Assembly: GCA_022825825.1 (NCBI GenBank) | Contig: JAJDWA010000023.1 | Span: 76,707-140,706, forward strand | From: Candidatus Poribacteria bacterium | Lineage (GTDB): Bacteria; Poribacteria; WGA-4E; WGA-3G | Length of the DNA: 64,000 nucleotides | Direction of reading: 5' to 3' | In this document: positions 35,700 through 44,461 of the stretch, in pieces | How the letters are laid out: every line of letters starts with the position of its first letter | Numbering within the stretch: position 1 is the first letter of the stretch | The notes under the pieces: generated by a model | Told to the model about the DNA's origin: nothing | Databases searched by the model: none | Seen by the model: only the letters and a program-made list of their open reading frames with translations | Program-made: the position numbers and the translations under genes

Positions 35700-36028
35700 A
35701 ACACTTCGGTTTAACCTTAAACCTAAAAAACGATCCTGCAGTTATTGAACAGTACAAGGAATACCACAGAAACGCTTGGCCAGAGACATTGGCAGGTCTG
35801 AAAGCTGTCGGCATTACAAAAATGAATATTTATCTGTTAGGTCGACGCTTATTTATGGCCATGGAGACTGTGGATACTTTTGATATAGAACGTGATTTCC
35901 CACGCTATCTTGAAGAACATCCGAGGTGTAAGGAGTGGGATAAATTGATGCGAACTTTTCAGGAACCAGTTGAAGAAGCACAAACAGGTGAATGGTGGGC
36001 GCAGATGGAACCTGTATTTGAACTATAA
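35696..36028 (+). CDS. rhaM: L-rhamnose mutarotase
   Basis: Small ferredoxin-like-fold enzyme that interconverts alpha and beta L-rhamnose (110 aa). Hallmarks: FGLTLNLKNDPAVIEQYKEY, the YHRNAWPE patch with the catalytic His, GITKMNIYLLGRRLFM, and the C-terminal WWAQMEPVFEL. The ATG overlaps the end of the Nudix gene, implying coupled translation. No other rhamnose catabolic gene is adjacent, so whether rhamnose or another sugar is the true substrate is uncertain. Confidence 0.93.
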   Translation: MKHFGLTLNLKNDPAVIEQYKEYHRNAWPETLAGLKAVGITKMNIYLLGRRLFMAMETVDTFDIERDFPRYLEEHPRCKEWDKLMRTFQEPVEEAQTGEWWAQMEPVFEL

Positions 36029-36111
36029 AACGGAAAAAACGTAATAATGTTAGATGTCCACAATCTTGTTTGAGTAATTTTCCAGGTTAAGAAATAAGGT
36101 TTAAAAAAAAA

Positions 36112-37014
36112 ATGACGATTAGTTACGACTTCATGGCATTCAGTGGTAGGCTTTCAGAGAACAGTTGGACTCTTGGAATGAAAGCGATTCAAGGCGAAGT
36201 GCCTCTGGATATTGTCATCCCAAGTTTGGAAATATCCGCAGATTCAGACGAAAAGGACATAATCGGAGTTTTGACGAAAGAGGGTATCATGCGAGAAAGT
36301 TCTGATGTGATGGAACTTTACCGATACCTTCGGCAGCTAAATCCGAAATCGAATCAAGCATTCGGATACAATGAAGTTGCGATCCGTAACATTCATACCC
36401 GCCTAAATTTGCTCAAGGTTGATGAGGAACTTCGCGTTCAAATCTCTTACACCGAACGTAAAGAAAACTATATGCCAGCTACATACAACATCAAGTTGTT
36501 AGGCACCTTCCAGATAACAGTTGCCGACACCTTAGAGCCAGAACCAGTAACATCTGAAGTGACTGAGACAGATCTGTCTGAAGAAAATATACAGGATATT
36601 CCAAAACAGGAAGAAAAAGATGTAATTCCGATGGATTTCTCTCAAACAGATCCAGAAATACCGGTTTATAAAACTACGAATACCCTTGAGAAATTAATCG
36701 CTTTCACTCGAACGTTACAGTCTGAATTGAAAGAGACAACGGAAAACCTCGCTTCAATGGTAGAAAGAGTGCAATTATTGGAAGAAGAACGTCAACGTTA
36801 TCAAGAACAAGAAAGTTTGCTTCAAGATATTCTTGATCGTCTCGACCAATTAGAAAATTTAAACAGGCGGATTAGTTTCCTTGAAGAAGACCGTCATCAA
36901 CTTAGCAAGTTACAACAAACTTTAGCGAAGTATTTCAAAACCTCGCATCGGCAGGCGCGAGCATTGCTTAAAGAAGTTAGTGATGAAACGGATGACACCG
37001 ATTTTGACATATAA
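36112..37014 (+). CDS. Protein of unknown function with C-terminal coiled coil
   Basis: I do not recognise this 300-aa protein. Residues 1-135 look like a globular domain (MTISYDFMAF, then LSENSWTLGMKAI). An acidic linker at about 140-190 is rich in Glu and Pro. A heptad-patterned coiled coil (about 195-285) is full of Leu, Glu and Gln, with KLIAFTRTLQSELKE at its start. It ends in an acidic tail (DETDDTDFDI). No signal peptide or membrane helix is seen, so it is probably cytoplasmic and perhaps oligomeric. It follows rhaM by 83 bp. A run of nine A residues precedes the ATG. Confidence 0.8.
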   Translation: MTISYDFMAFSGRLSENSWTLGMKAIQGEVPLDIVIPSLEISADSDEKDIIGVLTKEGIMRESSDVMELYRYLRQLNPKSNQAFGYNEVAIRNIHTRLNLLKVDEELRVQISYTERKENYMPATYNIKLLGTFQITVADTLEPEPVTSEVTETDLSEENIQDIPKQEEKDVIPMDFSQTDPEIPVYKTTNTLEKLIAFTRTLQSELKETTENLASMVERVQLLEEERQRYQEQESLLQDILDRLDQLENLNRRISFLEEDRHQLSKLQQTLAKYFKTSHRQARALLKEVSDETDDTDFDI

Positions 37015-37060
37015 ACACCTTAACTTAAATTAAACTGCCATACAGAAAGGAAACCGTTTC

Positions 37061-37861
37061 ATGATGAAAATTGGGACGATGTCTTTGAATGTCAAAGGCA
37101 CTACAGCAACAGACTTTGCCCAAATCGTATACGACCTCGGTTTTGACGTAATTGAACTCCATTATGGAGCGTTTGAATCCACCGATGTGAACTATCTGCG
37201 TGAACTCAAGATGAACCTTATGCGGAAAGGGTTGCCATTAGGTTATATCGGTATCAGCAATAACTTTGGCAAACCTGTTGCCGAACACCCCGAACAGATC
37301 GCACTTATTAAGAAATGGATTGATGTTGCGGCTTTTATGAGTTGCCCGATAGTACGGGTTTTTGCAGCTTATGTACCCGCAGACTGCGATGATGAGGAAA
37401 CTTTGTGGCCTCCAATGATTGAAGGCTTTAAAGAGGTTGCTGAGTACGGCTATGAATCAGGAATTCTTGTCGGTTTGCAGAATCACAATCACAATAATGT
37501 TACACGCGATGGGGATGCCGTTTTGCGCGCGCTAAATGAAACTGACCATCCATATTTCACACATATTTTGGATACGGGACAGTACGCAGGTTCTCCTGGT
37601 GCCAGTGGGCATCGCGGTTCGCCACATCCCGACTACGACTGCTACACGAGTATTGAACAAACAGCACCACATGCTGTTTACGTCCGTACCAAGTTTTATG
37701 AGATAGATAGTGGTGTAGAAGAATGGTTGGATTACCCGCGGGTTTTGGACATTTTGCGAGGGGTTGGATATAACGGTTGTCTCTCTGTTGTTTATGAAGG
37801 TCAATCAGATCCGATTGAATCGATGCGCAAGGCGAGAAGTTATTTGGAATCCTTACTGTAA
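37061..37861 (+). CDS. Sugar phosphate isomerase/epimerase family TIM-barrel protein
   Basis: Xylose-isomerase-like TIM barrel (266 aa). Recognisable blocks: FDVIELHYGAFE early, NHNHNNVTRDGDAVL in the middle with metal-binding residues, FTHILDTGQYAGSPGAS, and the C-terminal LSVVYEGQSDP, which carries the last metal-binding Glu. It is one of two such enzymes in the window. AGAAAGGA lies 9 nt before the first of two consecutive ATGs. It lies 24 bp upstream of the alcohol dehydrogenase, suggesting co-transcription in a sugar-breakdown operon. Confidence 0.87.
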   Translation: MMKIGTMSLNVKGTTATDFAQIVYDLGFDVIELHYGAFESTDVNYLRELKMNLMRKGLPLGYIGISNNFGKPVAEHPEQIALIKKWIDVAAFMSCPIVRVFAAYVPADCDDEETLWPPMIEGFKEVAEYGYESGILVGLQNHNHNNVTRDGDAVLRALNETDHPYFTHILDTGQYAGSPGASGHRGSPHPDYDCYTSIEQTAPHAVYVRTKFYEIDSGVEEWLDYPRVLDILRGVGYNGCLSVVYEGQSDPIESMRKARSYLESLL

Positions 37862-37885
37862 AGTTACTATACCGTAGAGGGTAAG

Positions 37886-38989
37886 ATGAAAACACGTGCC
37901 GCAGTAATGTATGAACACAATCAACCTGTTGTGGTTGAGGAATTGGAGTTAGAAGAAGCGAAAGCAAATGAAGTTCTCGTCCGCACTGCTGCAAGCGGTG
38001 TGTGTCATTCTGACCTTTCTGTCGTCACGGGTGCTATCTATTACGACGCGGCTGTTGTGCTTGGGCATGAGGGGGCGGGTGTTATTGAGCATGTTGGAAG
38101 CGATGTAACAGATTTTCGGGTAGGAGACCATGTCATCCTCTCATTCGTGACCTATTGCGGTGATTGTTACATGTGTCAGATGGAAAAAGTCTGTTTGTGC
38201 GAAAGCTACAATGTACCACGCGGATTTCAATTAGATGGTACTTACCGCTTGTATAACAAATCAGGGGACGGTATCCTGCAGATGGCACGCATTGCGACTA
38301 TGTCTGAATACATGGTCGTGCCGCAACAAAACCTCGTCAAGATAGACCCCGATTATGCGTTAGAGAAAGCTGCGCTTGTCGGCTGCGGTGTAACCACAGG
38401 CGTTGGTGCTGTCTTGAATACTGCCAAGGTGGAATCCGGTAGTTCCGTAGCCGTTATCGGCACAGGCGGAGTCGGTTTAAACGCTATCCAAGGTGCTGTG
38501 CTCGCGCAAGCAGAAAAGATTATCGCTGTTGATATTACAGAGAAAAAACTTGACTTTGCAAAAAGTTTTGGTGCAACAGATGTTGTTAACGCTGCGAAAG
38601 ATGATCCGGTTGAAGCGGTTCGTGAGTTGACAGATGGTCGAGGTGTTGATTATGCGTTTGAGGTAATCGGTAATCCAGAGACTATAACCCAAGCATATCA
38701 AATGGTGCGCGCCGCTGGGGCCGTTGTTATTGTAGGAATAACACATCATCAAAAGGAATTCAGTGTCCCCGCACAACATTTTGTCACATCTGAGAAACAG
38801 ATAATCGGTTCGTTCTACGGTTCGTGTCAACCACGGGTGGATATGCCGAAACTTCTCAATCTATACTCGGAGGGGAAGTTGAAGTTAGATGAACTCATTA
38901 CAAAACATTATCGGCTTGAGCAGATTAACGAAGCATTTGCTGATATGGAAGCCGGTGAAAATGCTCGTGGCGTTATCCTCTTTAATTGA
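37886..38989 (+). CDS. Zinc-dependent alcohol dehydrogenase (class III-like)
   Basis: Medium-chain dehydrogenase (367 aa). Catalytic zinc ligands Cys40 and His61-Glu62 are present (GVCHSD and GHEGAG). Structural-zinc cysteines are Cys91, Cys94, Cys97 and Cys105. The Rossmann motif GTGGVGLNAIQGA binds NAD(P). The pattern fits the group acting on primary alcohols, aldehydes or S-hydroxymethylglutathione; the particular substrate is open. GAGGG lies 4 nt before the ATG, and the sugar isomerase gene is 24 bp upstream. Confidence 0.92.
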   Translation: MKTRAAVMYEHNQPVVVEELELEEAKANEVLVRTAASGVCHSDLSVVTGAIYYDAAVVLGHEGAGVIEHVGSDVTDFRVGDHVILSFVTYCGDCYMCQMEKVCLCESYNVPRGFQLDGTYRLYNKSGDGILQMARIATMSEYMVVPQQNLVKIDPDYALEKAALVGCGVTTGVGAVLNTAKVESGSSVAVIGTGGVGLNAIQGAVLAQAEKIIAVDITEKKLDFAKSFGATDVVNAAKDDPVEAVRELTDGRGVDYAFEVIGNPETITQAYQMVRAAGAVVIVGITHHQKEFSVPAQHFVTSEKQIIGSFYGSCQPRVDMPKLLNLYSEGKLKLDELITKHYRLEQINEAFADMEAGENARGVILFN

Positions 38990-39028
38990 TATCCTTCCTT
39001 TTCATCACAAAATGGTGAATACAATAAA

Positions 39029-39805
39029 ATGAAATCTATCCACACCTCTGTCCGCGAACAGTTTAGCCAACATGCCGACTATTATGCCCAAAGCAGCGCA
39101 CATGCCAAAGGAGATACCCTTGAGGTTATCCTTGACTTTGCAAATCCGAAAGGGATGGAGAAAACGCTGGATATTGCGACAGGTACAGGTTTTACTGCAT
39201 TCGCTCTTGCGCCTAAGGTCGCGTATGTCGTCGCCACGGATCTCACCCCAGAGATGGTTGCTAAGGCATCCGAATTAGCACAGGAACAAGCGATAAAAAA
39301 TGTTACGTTTTCCGTTGCTGCAGCGGAGTCCCTACCATTTGCTACTGCTTCATTAGATTTAGTAACCTGCCGACTGGCACCTCACCATTTTCAAGATGTC
39401 CCCAAATTCTTAAGCGAGGTTTATCGTGTTTTACGCACAGATGGACTTTTTTGCCTTGTGGACTCTGTTTCCCCTGAATCAGAGAAGTTAATAGCATGGC
39501 AAAACCGCGTGGAAAAATTACGTGACGATTCTCATGTATATGGATATCCACCTTCTCAGTGGGATGCGATGATTTCGGATGTCGGTTTTAATATTGAGAG
39601 GACAGCACATACCCGAAATGCACTGATGTCGTTTTTATGGTGGGTACGTCCACAGAAAAACCCACCGGAAGTGGTGCAGGAGATCCGTGACGCGTTCGCA
39701 CAACTCTCGCCTGATGACGCAAAAAAGTATTATACAGTTGAACCTGCAAATGATGATTTCTATTTTTCGTGGCCGATGTATGCTGTTAAAGCAAAACGGA
39801 GGTAA
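39029..39805 (+). CDS. Class I SAM-dependent methyltransferase (Methyltransf_11/UbiE-like)
   Basis: A 258-aa enzyme with motif I LDIATGTGFTAFAL (about residues 46-59), ATDLTPEMV as motif II and YRVLRTDGLFCLVDSV near motif IV/post-I. The sequence between FSQHADYYAQ and motif I is typical of UbiE/ArsM-like enzymes. The substrate is unknown. It follows the alcohol dehydrogenase by 39 bp and ends 45 bp before the convergent aspartyl-protease-like gene. Confidence 0.87.
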   Translation: MKSIHTSVREQFSQHADYYAQSSAHAKGDTLEVILDFANPKGMEKTLDIATGTGFTAFALAPKVAYVVATDLTPEMVAKASELAQEQAIKNVTFSVAAAESLPFATASLDLVTCRLAPHHFQDVPKFLSEVYRVLRTDGLFCLVDSVSPESEKLIAWQNRVEKLRDDSHVYGYPPSQWDAMISDVGFNIERTAHTRNALMSFLWWVRPQKNPPEVVQEIRDAFAQLSPDDAKKYYTVEPANDDFYFSWPMYAVKAKRR

Positions 39806-39850
39806 TACAACCGTGTTGTTGCGGGGAAGATTATTGCTAACGCGGTGATG

Positions 39851-40264
39851 TCAGAGTTGATCTTCAATCCATTCATCGTTATGGTCAGGGTTATAAATTA
39901 GTCCTTTTTTGATATCCAGACAAAGGTCAAGCATTTCCAAAATCATGTGTCCCACAAGGACAGGCACATTTTCCGGTATATCTGTGACCTCAATTATTCC
40001 GCTTCGTTCCAAGACTGTAAATTGTACCGGCGAATAAATAAACCTATCCACGATACCGTTTGTAGTTTGTGCTTTCCTACTGCCGACAGGTGTCAAACCA
40101 AGTTGTTCAACGATAGATTTGGGTAGAGACAATCGAGAAGCCCCCGTATCAACGATTGCATCCTCAACAGTTATCCGCCGAATCTCTTCAGGATTAATAA
40201 CGCCTGCTTCTGCTAAATTCAAATCTTTTAAATTTGTGAGCTCAATCCTTGTCGTATGTTTCAT
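39851..40264 (-). CDS. Clan AA retroviral-type aspartyl protease
   Basis: Small predicted aspartic protease (137 aa) with VDTGASRLSLP around the catalytic Asp39-Thr-Gly, followed by the beta-rich ITDIPENVPVLVGHMILEMLDL. Such single-domain bacterial proteins probably dimerise like retroviral proteases; their targets are mostly unknown. The ATG has no clear ribosome site. It is oriented toward the methyltransferase gene. Confidence 0.8.
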   Translation of the reverse strand: MKHTTRIELTNLKDLNLAEAGVINPEEIRRITVEDAIVDTGASRLSLPKSIVEQLGLTPVGSRKAQTTNGIVDRFIYSPVQFTVLERSGIIEVTDIPENVPVLVGHMILEMLDLCLDIKKGLIYNPDHNDEWIEDQL

Positions 40265-40370
40265 TGTTAATCCGCATAATCACATGAGAATAAATCGATA
40301 CCATTTTGTACTTTGGAGTCTGATTATAAGGATACCACAAAAATTTGTGAATATCAAGTGGTAATCGGCA

Positions 40371-40403
40371 TGCCAAAAGGCATTCTGTTTTCTGAATTGA
40401 TAA
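40371..40403. repeat. Second copy of a TGCC/GGCA hairpin repeat
   Basis: TGCCAAAAGGCA (40371-40382), then ATTCTG and TCTGAATTG. The same core occurs at 14567-14603, where GAATGCCTTTTGGCATTC is followed by a TCTGAATTGG tail. Confidence 0.55.
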
Positions 40404-40438
40404 TGGGGTAAATAGGTTTACAAAAAAAGATGCTCTAC

Positions 40439-40497
40439 AAGATAAAAGTTCTATGAATGAGCGATTGCAACCCGCTATTCATAGAACTTTTATCTTA
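40439..40497 (-). terminator. Long hairpin at the 3' end of the TonB receptor gene
   Basis: A 24-bp stem (AAGATAAAAGTTCTATGAAT paired with its complement, one bulged base) from 40439-40463 and 40473-40496, loop 9 nt. A T-run follows on the minus strand about 13 nt further (around 40420-40428). It sits 10 bp after the stop of the receptor gene. The unusually long, AT-rich stem suggests a terminator or transcript-stabilising structure. Confidence 0.6.
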
Positions 40498-40506
40498 TGA
40501 AAAACT

Positions 40507-43314
40507 TTAGAAAGTTTGTGTTAACCGCGCCATCGCTAAACGTCCAATCTCCGGTGTTCCCACAAATTGCTGATGTTTATAATCCAGCAGATTTTGCACA
40601 GTCACTGACAGGCGTGGTTTAGGACCGAGTGGAATAACATAACCAGCGTTTAGATCAAGCGTCCAATACGATTCGACCTCACCGATGTAAACCCCGGATC
40701 GGACAGGAAAGCCTTCCACAAACCGTGCGCGTAATCCCACGCCTAATCCGAGATCAATGTTAGTGTATTGGACGTTTGCACCAAACTTATTTTTGGGAGC
40801 GTTGAGGGCAATGTCGCCGATTCCATCAACGTTTTCAAAGAGGTCTTTGCTGACAAACGAATAATTAGCGCCAAGACTCAAACTCGGATTGAGGAAAAAG
40901 GTAAAATTCAGGTCTAATCCGTTGAGCGAAATGTCCCCGTAGTTGCGATAGGTTTGCATGACTGCGTTTGGATCTACTGCCTCTTCGGGTGTTACCGTGC
41001 CAAACGGAATGAAAGCAGCTCCATTATTTTCCGTTCCTGCAACAAACAACGTTACCAACTCATCAACAGGTGAACCGTTGCCGTTTCCGCCTTGAGTAGG
41101 TGCATCAAACGCGAGTAGTGCCTGGGCAAGTTGTACGTTTTGCGGATTAGCCAACGCCGCCTCTATCTGCTGTATGAGAGACGCACTCAATGTTTCGGTG
41201 TCCAGGAATACATTGGGGGTTTCGAAAATCAAAGGACCGATAAAATTGTTAATCCTTGAGTGATACACATCAGCAGAAAAAGCTAATCTGTTTAGGAGAA
41301 TTCCTTTGTAACCGACCTCATAAGTTTGTGTGATAGTTGGCTTAAGTGGCTCAATATCATTTACATCTTCAACGTTAATGAATGGCGGTTCATTTGGATC
41401 GTTTATTTCGGGGTTATATTTTGGATTAACTGAACGCAAGACATTTTTTACACCTTCAACCCCTGATGGGATAAGGTTTTCAAAACCTTCAGAAAGGGAT
41501 TCGATTATAGGTTCTGGCAACCCTTGTGCAGTTAGACCTGCTTCAAATTTCGGTTTCGCTTCACTCATAATAGCAGTTCGTGCTACGTTCCACATGACGT
41601 TGGTGAAATCAGGGTTATTAAGCGGGATGAAATTATCACCTGCGGGTGAGAAGGGTGAACGAAATTCAGGGCGTGCATTTTCACTTCTTTTGAAAGTGAA
41701 TCCGGTTTCGGAAGGGACACCCTGTGCACGTATGTCAATTCCTACCTTAAAAGGGTTTTCTTTTCCCAGGATATCAAGAAATAGATTTGAGGTCCCTGGC
41801 GTGCTGAAAGCGCGGTTATAGGTTAGTCTTATGTTATGGTCGTCATTCGGTTGAAACGCAAGCGCGACCCTTGGCGAAAGCACAATGTCGTTGAGATGGT
41901 TGTGGTGATCTGCCCTCCCTGCAGCAAGCAGCTTCAGCTGCGGCAGGATATTGGTTTCGGATTGCAAATAGCCCCCAATTTCATTTATATTGTCACTATC
42001 TTCGTTGGCACCATTGATTGTTTCCTCAGTATCGGGGCGGGTGAGCAACACATCCAATCCGTAAGTAAACCTTTGCACATCTCCAATGCCATAACTGTGT
42101 TGAATCTGACCTACATACAGGTCAGAATTGTCGATGATTGGTTGACCTGTTCGGATTTGATAGGTATCGCCAGCATCACTTCGATTCCAAAAGGCTTGGG
42201 CAAACAGATCCTTGTAAATAAACCGGGCTTGGGCATAACCGTAAGTCCAGTTTTTGGCTTGTCCTGCACCGATACCGGTCAGTTCTATACCAGTGGCTTG
42301 TGTGAATCCACTGGCAAGAATCGTTGTCAGTTCATCGTTGGGACGATAATCCACGCGAAATTCGCCGCCGGCTTTGTATGTCCCAAATATCGGTTCTCCT
42401 TCACCTTCAAGGTCTTCTTTCGCTCGTCCTTCCTTCCAGTCGTTGCCTCGGGTATAATTGCCCGACAACTTATAGCCTATCGTATCATTGATAACACCTG
42501 CATGTCGAAGCGATCCGATGAGAAGACTCCGCTCACCACCGCCAACGCTGACGGTTGTACCTTGAGAAGTAAACGGAGATCGGGTGAGAATGTGCATCAC
42601 ACCGTTGGCACTGTTCGGCCCGTAGAGTGCAGCGCCAGGGCCTGAGACGACTTCAATCTGTTCAATATCTTCACTGATAGTCGGTACGAATCTATAAGCG
42701 TTGACCCGCAGCGAAGGCACGCTTGCGATTCGATTGTCCACAAGCGATAGAAGTGAACCAGAAAAAACGTTGTTGAAGCCCCGCACGACAACATGCGATG
42801 AGCCAAGCCCCGCGGTCACGACATCCACCGCGCGCAGCGATTTCAAGTGTTCTGTAACACTTGGCGCGACCCGGTCTTTGATATCAGAAGCATCAAGCAA
42901 AGCAACTGATGCTGGTGCTTCAAGGACTTTCTCCTTACGGCGTGATGCTGTCACTGAAACTTTTTCAAGTTCAATCACTTCTGAAGAAAGAGCAATTTCT
43001 ACCGATTTTGTTTGATCGGTAGCAAGCTCTACATTTGTCATAATCTTTTCAGTGTACCCTTGAGAAGATGCGGTAATTGTGTAGACACCCGCAGCTAAAT
43101 TAGCTACTGCAAGTGTGCCGTTTTCATCGCTAACACCTTTAGCAGTATCGCCCGCTTCAGGTTTAACGTTAATCGTAACATTGTTCAGTTTATCGCCGGT
43201 TTGGGCATCTGTCACCGTGATGTTCAAAGTAGCGGCCTGCCCTGGCAAAGTAGCAACTCCTAAAATAACAAATAAGGCGAACATCACTATATTAATTAGT
43301 CTCAATCGTTTCAT
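40507..43314 (-). CDS. TonB-dependent outer-membrane receptor with carboxypeptidase-regulatory-like domain
   Basis: The 935-aa receptor has a signal peptide (residues 1-27), then a CarboxypepD_reg-like beta domain (about 30-110, with DENGTLAVANLAAGVYTIT). The plug domain follows (about 120-240, EKVSVTASRRKEKVLEAPAS and SGPGAALYGPNSANGVM), and then a long beta-barrel ending in a C-terminal Phe-type barrel strand (MARLTQTF). It transports a substrate, possibly a polysaccharide, siderophore or cobalamin, across the outer membrane using TonB energy. No SusD partner is adjacent. AGGAG precedes the ATG. Confidence 0.94.
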   Translation of the reverse strand: MKRLRLINIVMFALFVILGVATLPGQAATLNITVTDAQTGDKLNNVTINVKPEAGDTAKGVSDENGTLAVANLAAGVYTITASSQGYTEKIMTNVELATDQTKSVEIALSSEVIELEKVSVTASRRKEKVLEAPASVALLDASDIKDRVAPSVTEHLKSLRAVDVVTAGLGSSHVVVRGFNNVFSGSLLSLVDNRIASVPSLRVNAYRFVPTISEDIEQIEVVSGPGAALYGPNSANGVMHILTRSPFTSQGTTVSVGGGERSLLIGSLRHAGVINDTIGYKLSGNYTRGNDWKEGRAKEDLEGEGEPIFGTYKAGGEFRVDYRPNDELTTILASGFTQATGIELTGIGAGQAKNWTYGYAQARFIYKDLFAQAFWNRSDAGDTYQIRTGQPIIDNSDLYVGQIQHSYGIGDVQRFTYGLDVLLTRPDTEETINGANEDSDNINEIGGYLQSETNILPQLKLLAAGRADHHNHLNDIVLSPRVALAFQPNDDHNIRLTYNRAFSTPGTSNLFLDILGKENPFKVGIDIRAQGVPSETGFTFKRSENARPEFRSPFSPAGDNFIPLNNPDFTNVMWNVARTAIMSEAKPKFEAGLTAQGLPEPIIESLSEGFENLIPSGVEGVKNVLRSVNPKYNPEINDPNEPPFINVEDVNDIEPLKPTITQTYEVGYKGILLNRLAFSADVYHSRINNFIGPLIFETPNVFLDTETLSASLIQQIEAALANPQNVQLAQALLAFDAPTQGGNGNGSPVDELVTLFVAGTENNGAAFIPFGTVTPEEAVDPNAVMQTYRNYGDISLNGLDLNFTFFLNPSLSLGANYSFVSKDLFENVDGIGDIALNAPKNKFGANVQYTNIDLGLGVGLRARFVEGFPVRSGVYIGEVESYWTLDLNAGYVIPLGPKPRLSVTVQNLLDYKHQQFVGTPEIGRLAMARLTQTF

Positions 43315-43420
43315 TATATTAACTCCTTTAACAATGGTTAAGTATCACAAATCTAAAAAGAAAAAGCAAACTTTTTCGAAAAAATGTTGCTTGTCCGTCT
43401 ACGGTAATATTCTTTACAAA

Positions 43421-44377
43421 CTATCTTAACAGAAACTGTTCAATATCCGAATGGGTTGGCAGTGCGGGGATAACACCAACTTTCCGAGTCGCCAGTGCTC
43501 CCGCTGCATTTGCATACTGCATGATAGAACCAAATTGGTCTTTTTCAAGTGATGCCAAGTTAGCATGCATCATTAGTTGGGTAAGCATAGCAGCGACAAA
43601 CGCATCGCCTGCGCCAAGCGTATCTACTACTTCAACGGCAAAACCGTCAACATAACCTTCAACGTTACCGTTTGTGTAATAACATCCACGTTCCCCTAAT
43701 GTTACAACAACCAACTTCACACCGAGTCCGAGGATCCGTTCAATGCCTCGCTTCAATTCGACATCTCCTGTAACAAACTCCCATTCCTCTTCTGAAATTT
43801 TGACGACATCGGCGTAGGACATTACCTCCCAAATCCAGTGCTTTGCATCCTCAGCGTTGTCCCATAGCATCAACCGCAAATTTGGATCATAAGAGATAAA
43901 CGCACCTGCATCCTTGGCACATTGAATTGCTTTGAGGGTTGCTTCGCGGGTCGGTGAATGGCTCAGACTAACAGAACCGTAATGAAATAGTTCCGCCGAT
44001 TGAATGTAGTCTGCATCAATCTCATCGGGGGAAAGCTGAATGTCGGCACCTGGATGTCGATAAAAAGTAATATCCTTCATGCCATCGGAACGTGTGGCAA
44101 CAAAGGCTAATGTGGTACGGGATGCTTCTCCCGCTATGAGATAAGTTGTATCAACACTGTTCTGTTGAAGCGTATCAGTCAGGAAATCACCGAACGGATC
44201 AGCACCGACTTTGCCGATAAACCCTGCATCAATTCCGAGTTTGGCTAACCCAACAGCGACGTTAGCAGGAGCACCGCCAGGTGCCTTAACAAATCCCGGT
44301 GCCTCGGCAAGGGTGACGTCAGGGGTCGTGGATACAAAATCGATGAGCAGTTCACCGATACATAAAGCTTTTGGCAT
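43421..44377 (-). CDS. PfkB family carbohydrate kinase (fructokinase/KDG kinase-like)
   Basis: ATP-dependent sugar kinase (318 aa from ATG 44377). Blocks: PGGAPANVAVGLAKLG (about residues 33-48), and the PfkB signature VVDTLGAGDAF with the catalytic Asp258. Fructokinase is likeliest, given the GGAPANVAV pattern, but other sugars are possible. The frame extends to 44416, but AGAGGA lies upstream of the 44377 ATG. No other gene shares its 5' region; a WD40 gene ends 85 bp upstream. Confidence 0.9.
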   Translation of the reverse strand: MPKALCIGELLIDFVSTTPDVTLAEAPGFVKAPGGAPANVAVGLAKLGIDAGFIGKVGADPFGDFLTDTLQQNSVDTTYLIAGEASRTTLAFVATRSDGMKDITFYRHPGADIQLSPDEIDADYIQSAELFHYGSVSLSHSPTREATLKAIQCAKDAGAFISYDPNLRLMLWDNAEDAKHWIWEVMSYADVVKISEEEWEFVTGDVELKRGIERILGLGVKLVVVTLGERGCYYTNGNVEGYVDGFAVEVVDTLGAGDAFVAAMLTQLMMHANLASLEKDQFGSIMQYANAAGALATRKVGVIPALPTHSDIEQFLLR

Positions 44378-44461
44378 AAGATTTATTCCTCTAAAATATA
44401 GGCATAAGGTTTGCACAAATTGAGGGCTGATTTTCTACCTAATACTATATTTCTGTGCGTT

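Noticed and set aside
41836..42645. Long open frame opposite the TonB receptor gene
   Set aside because: It is an antisense shadow of the receptor; translation has no family pattern.
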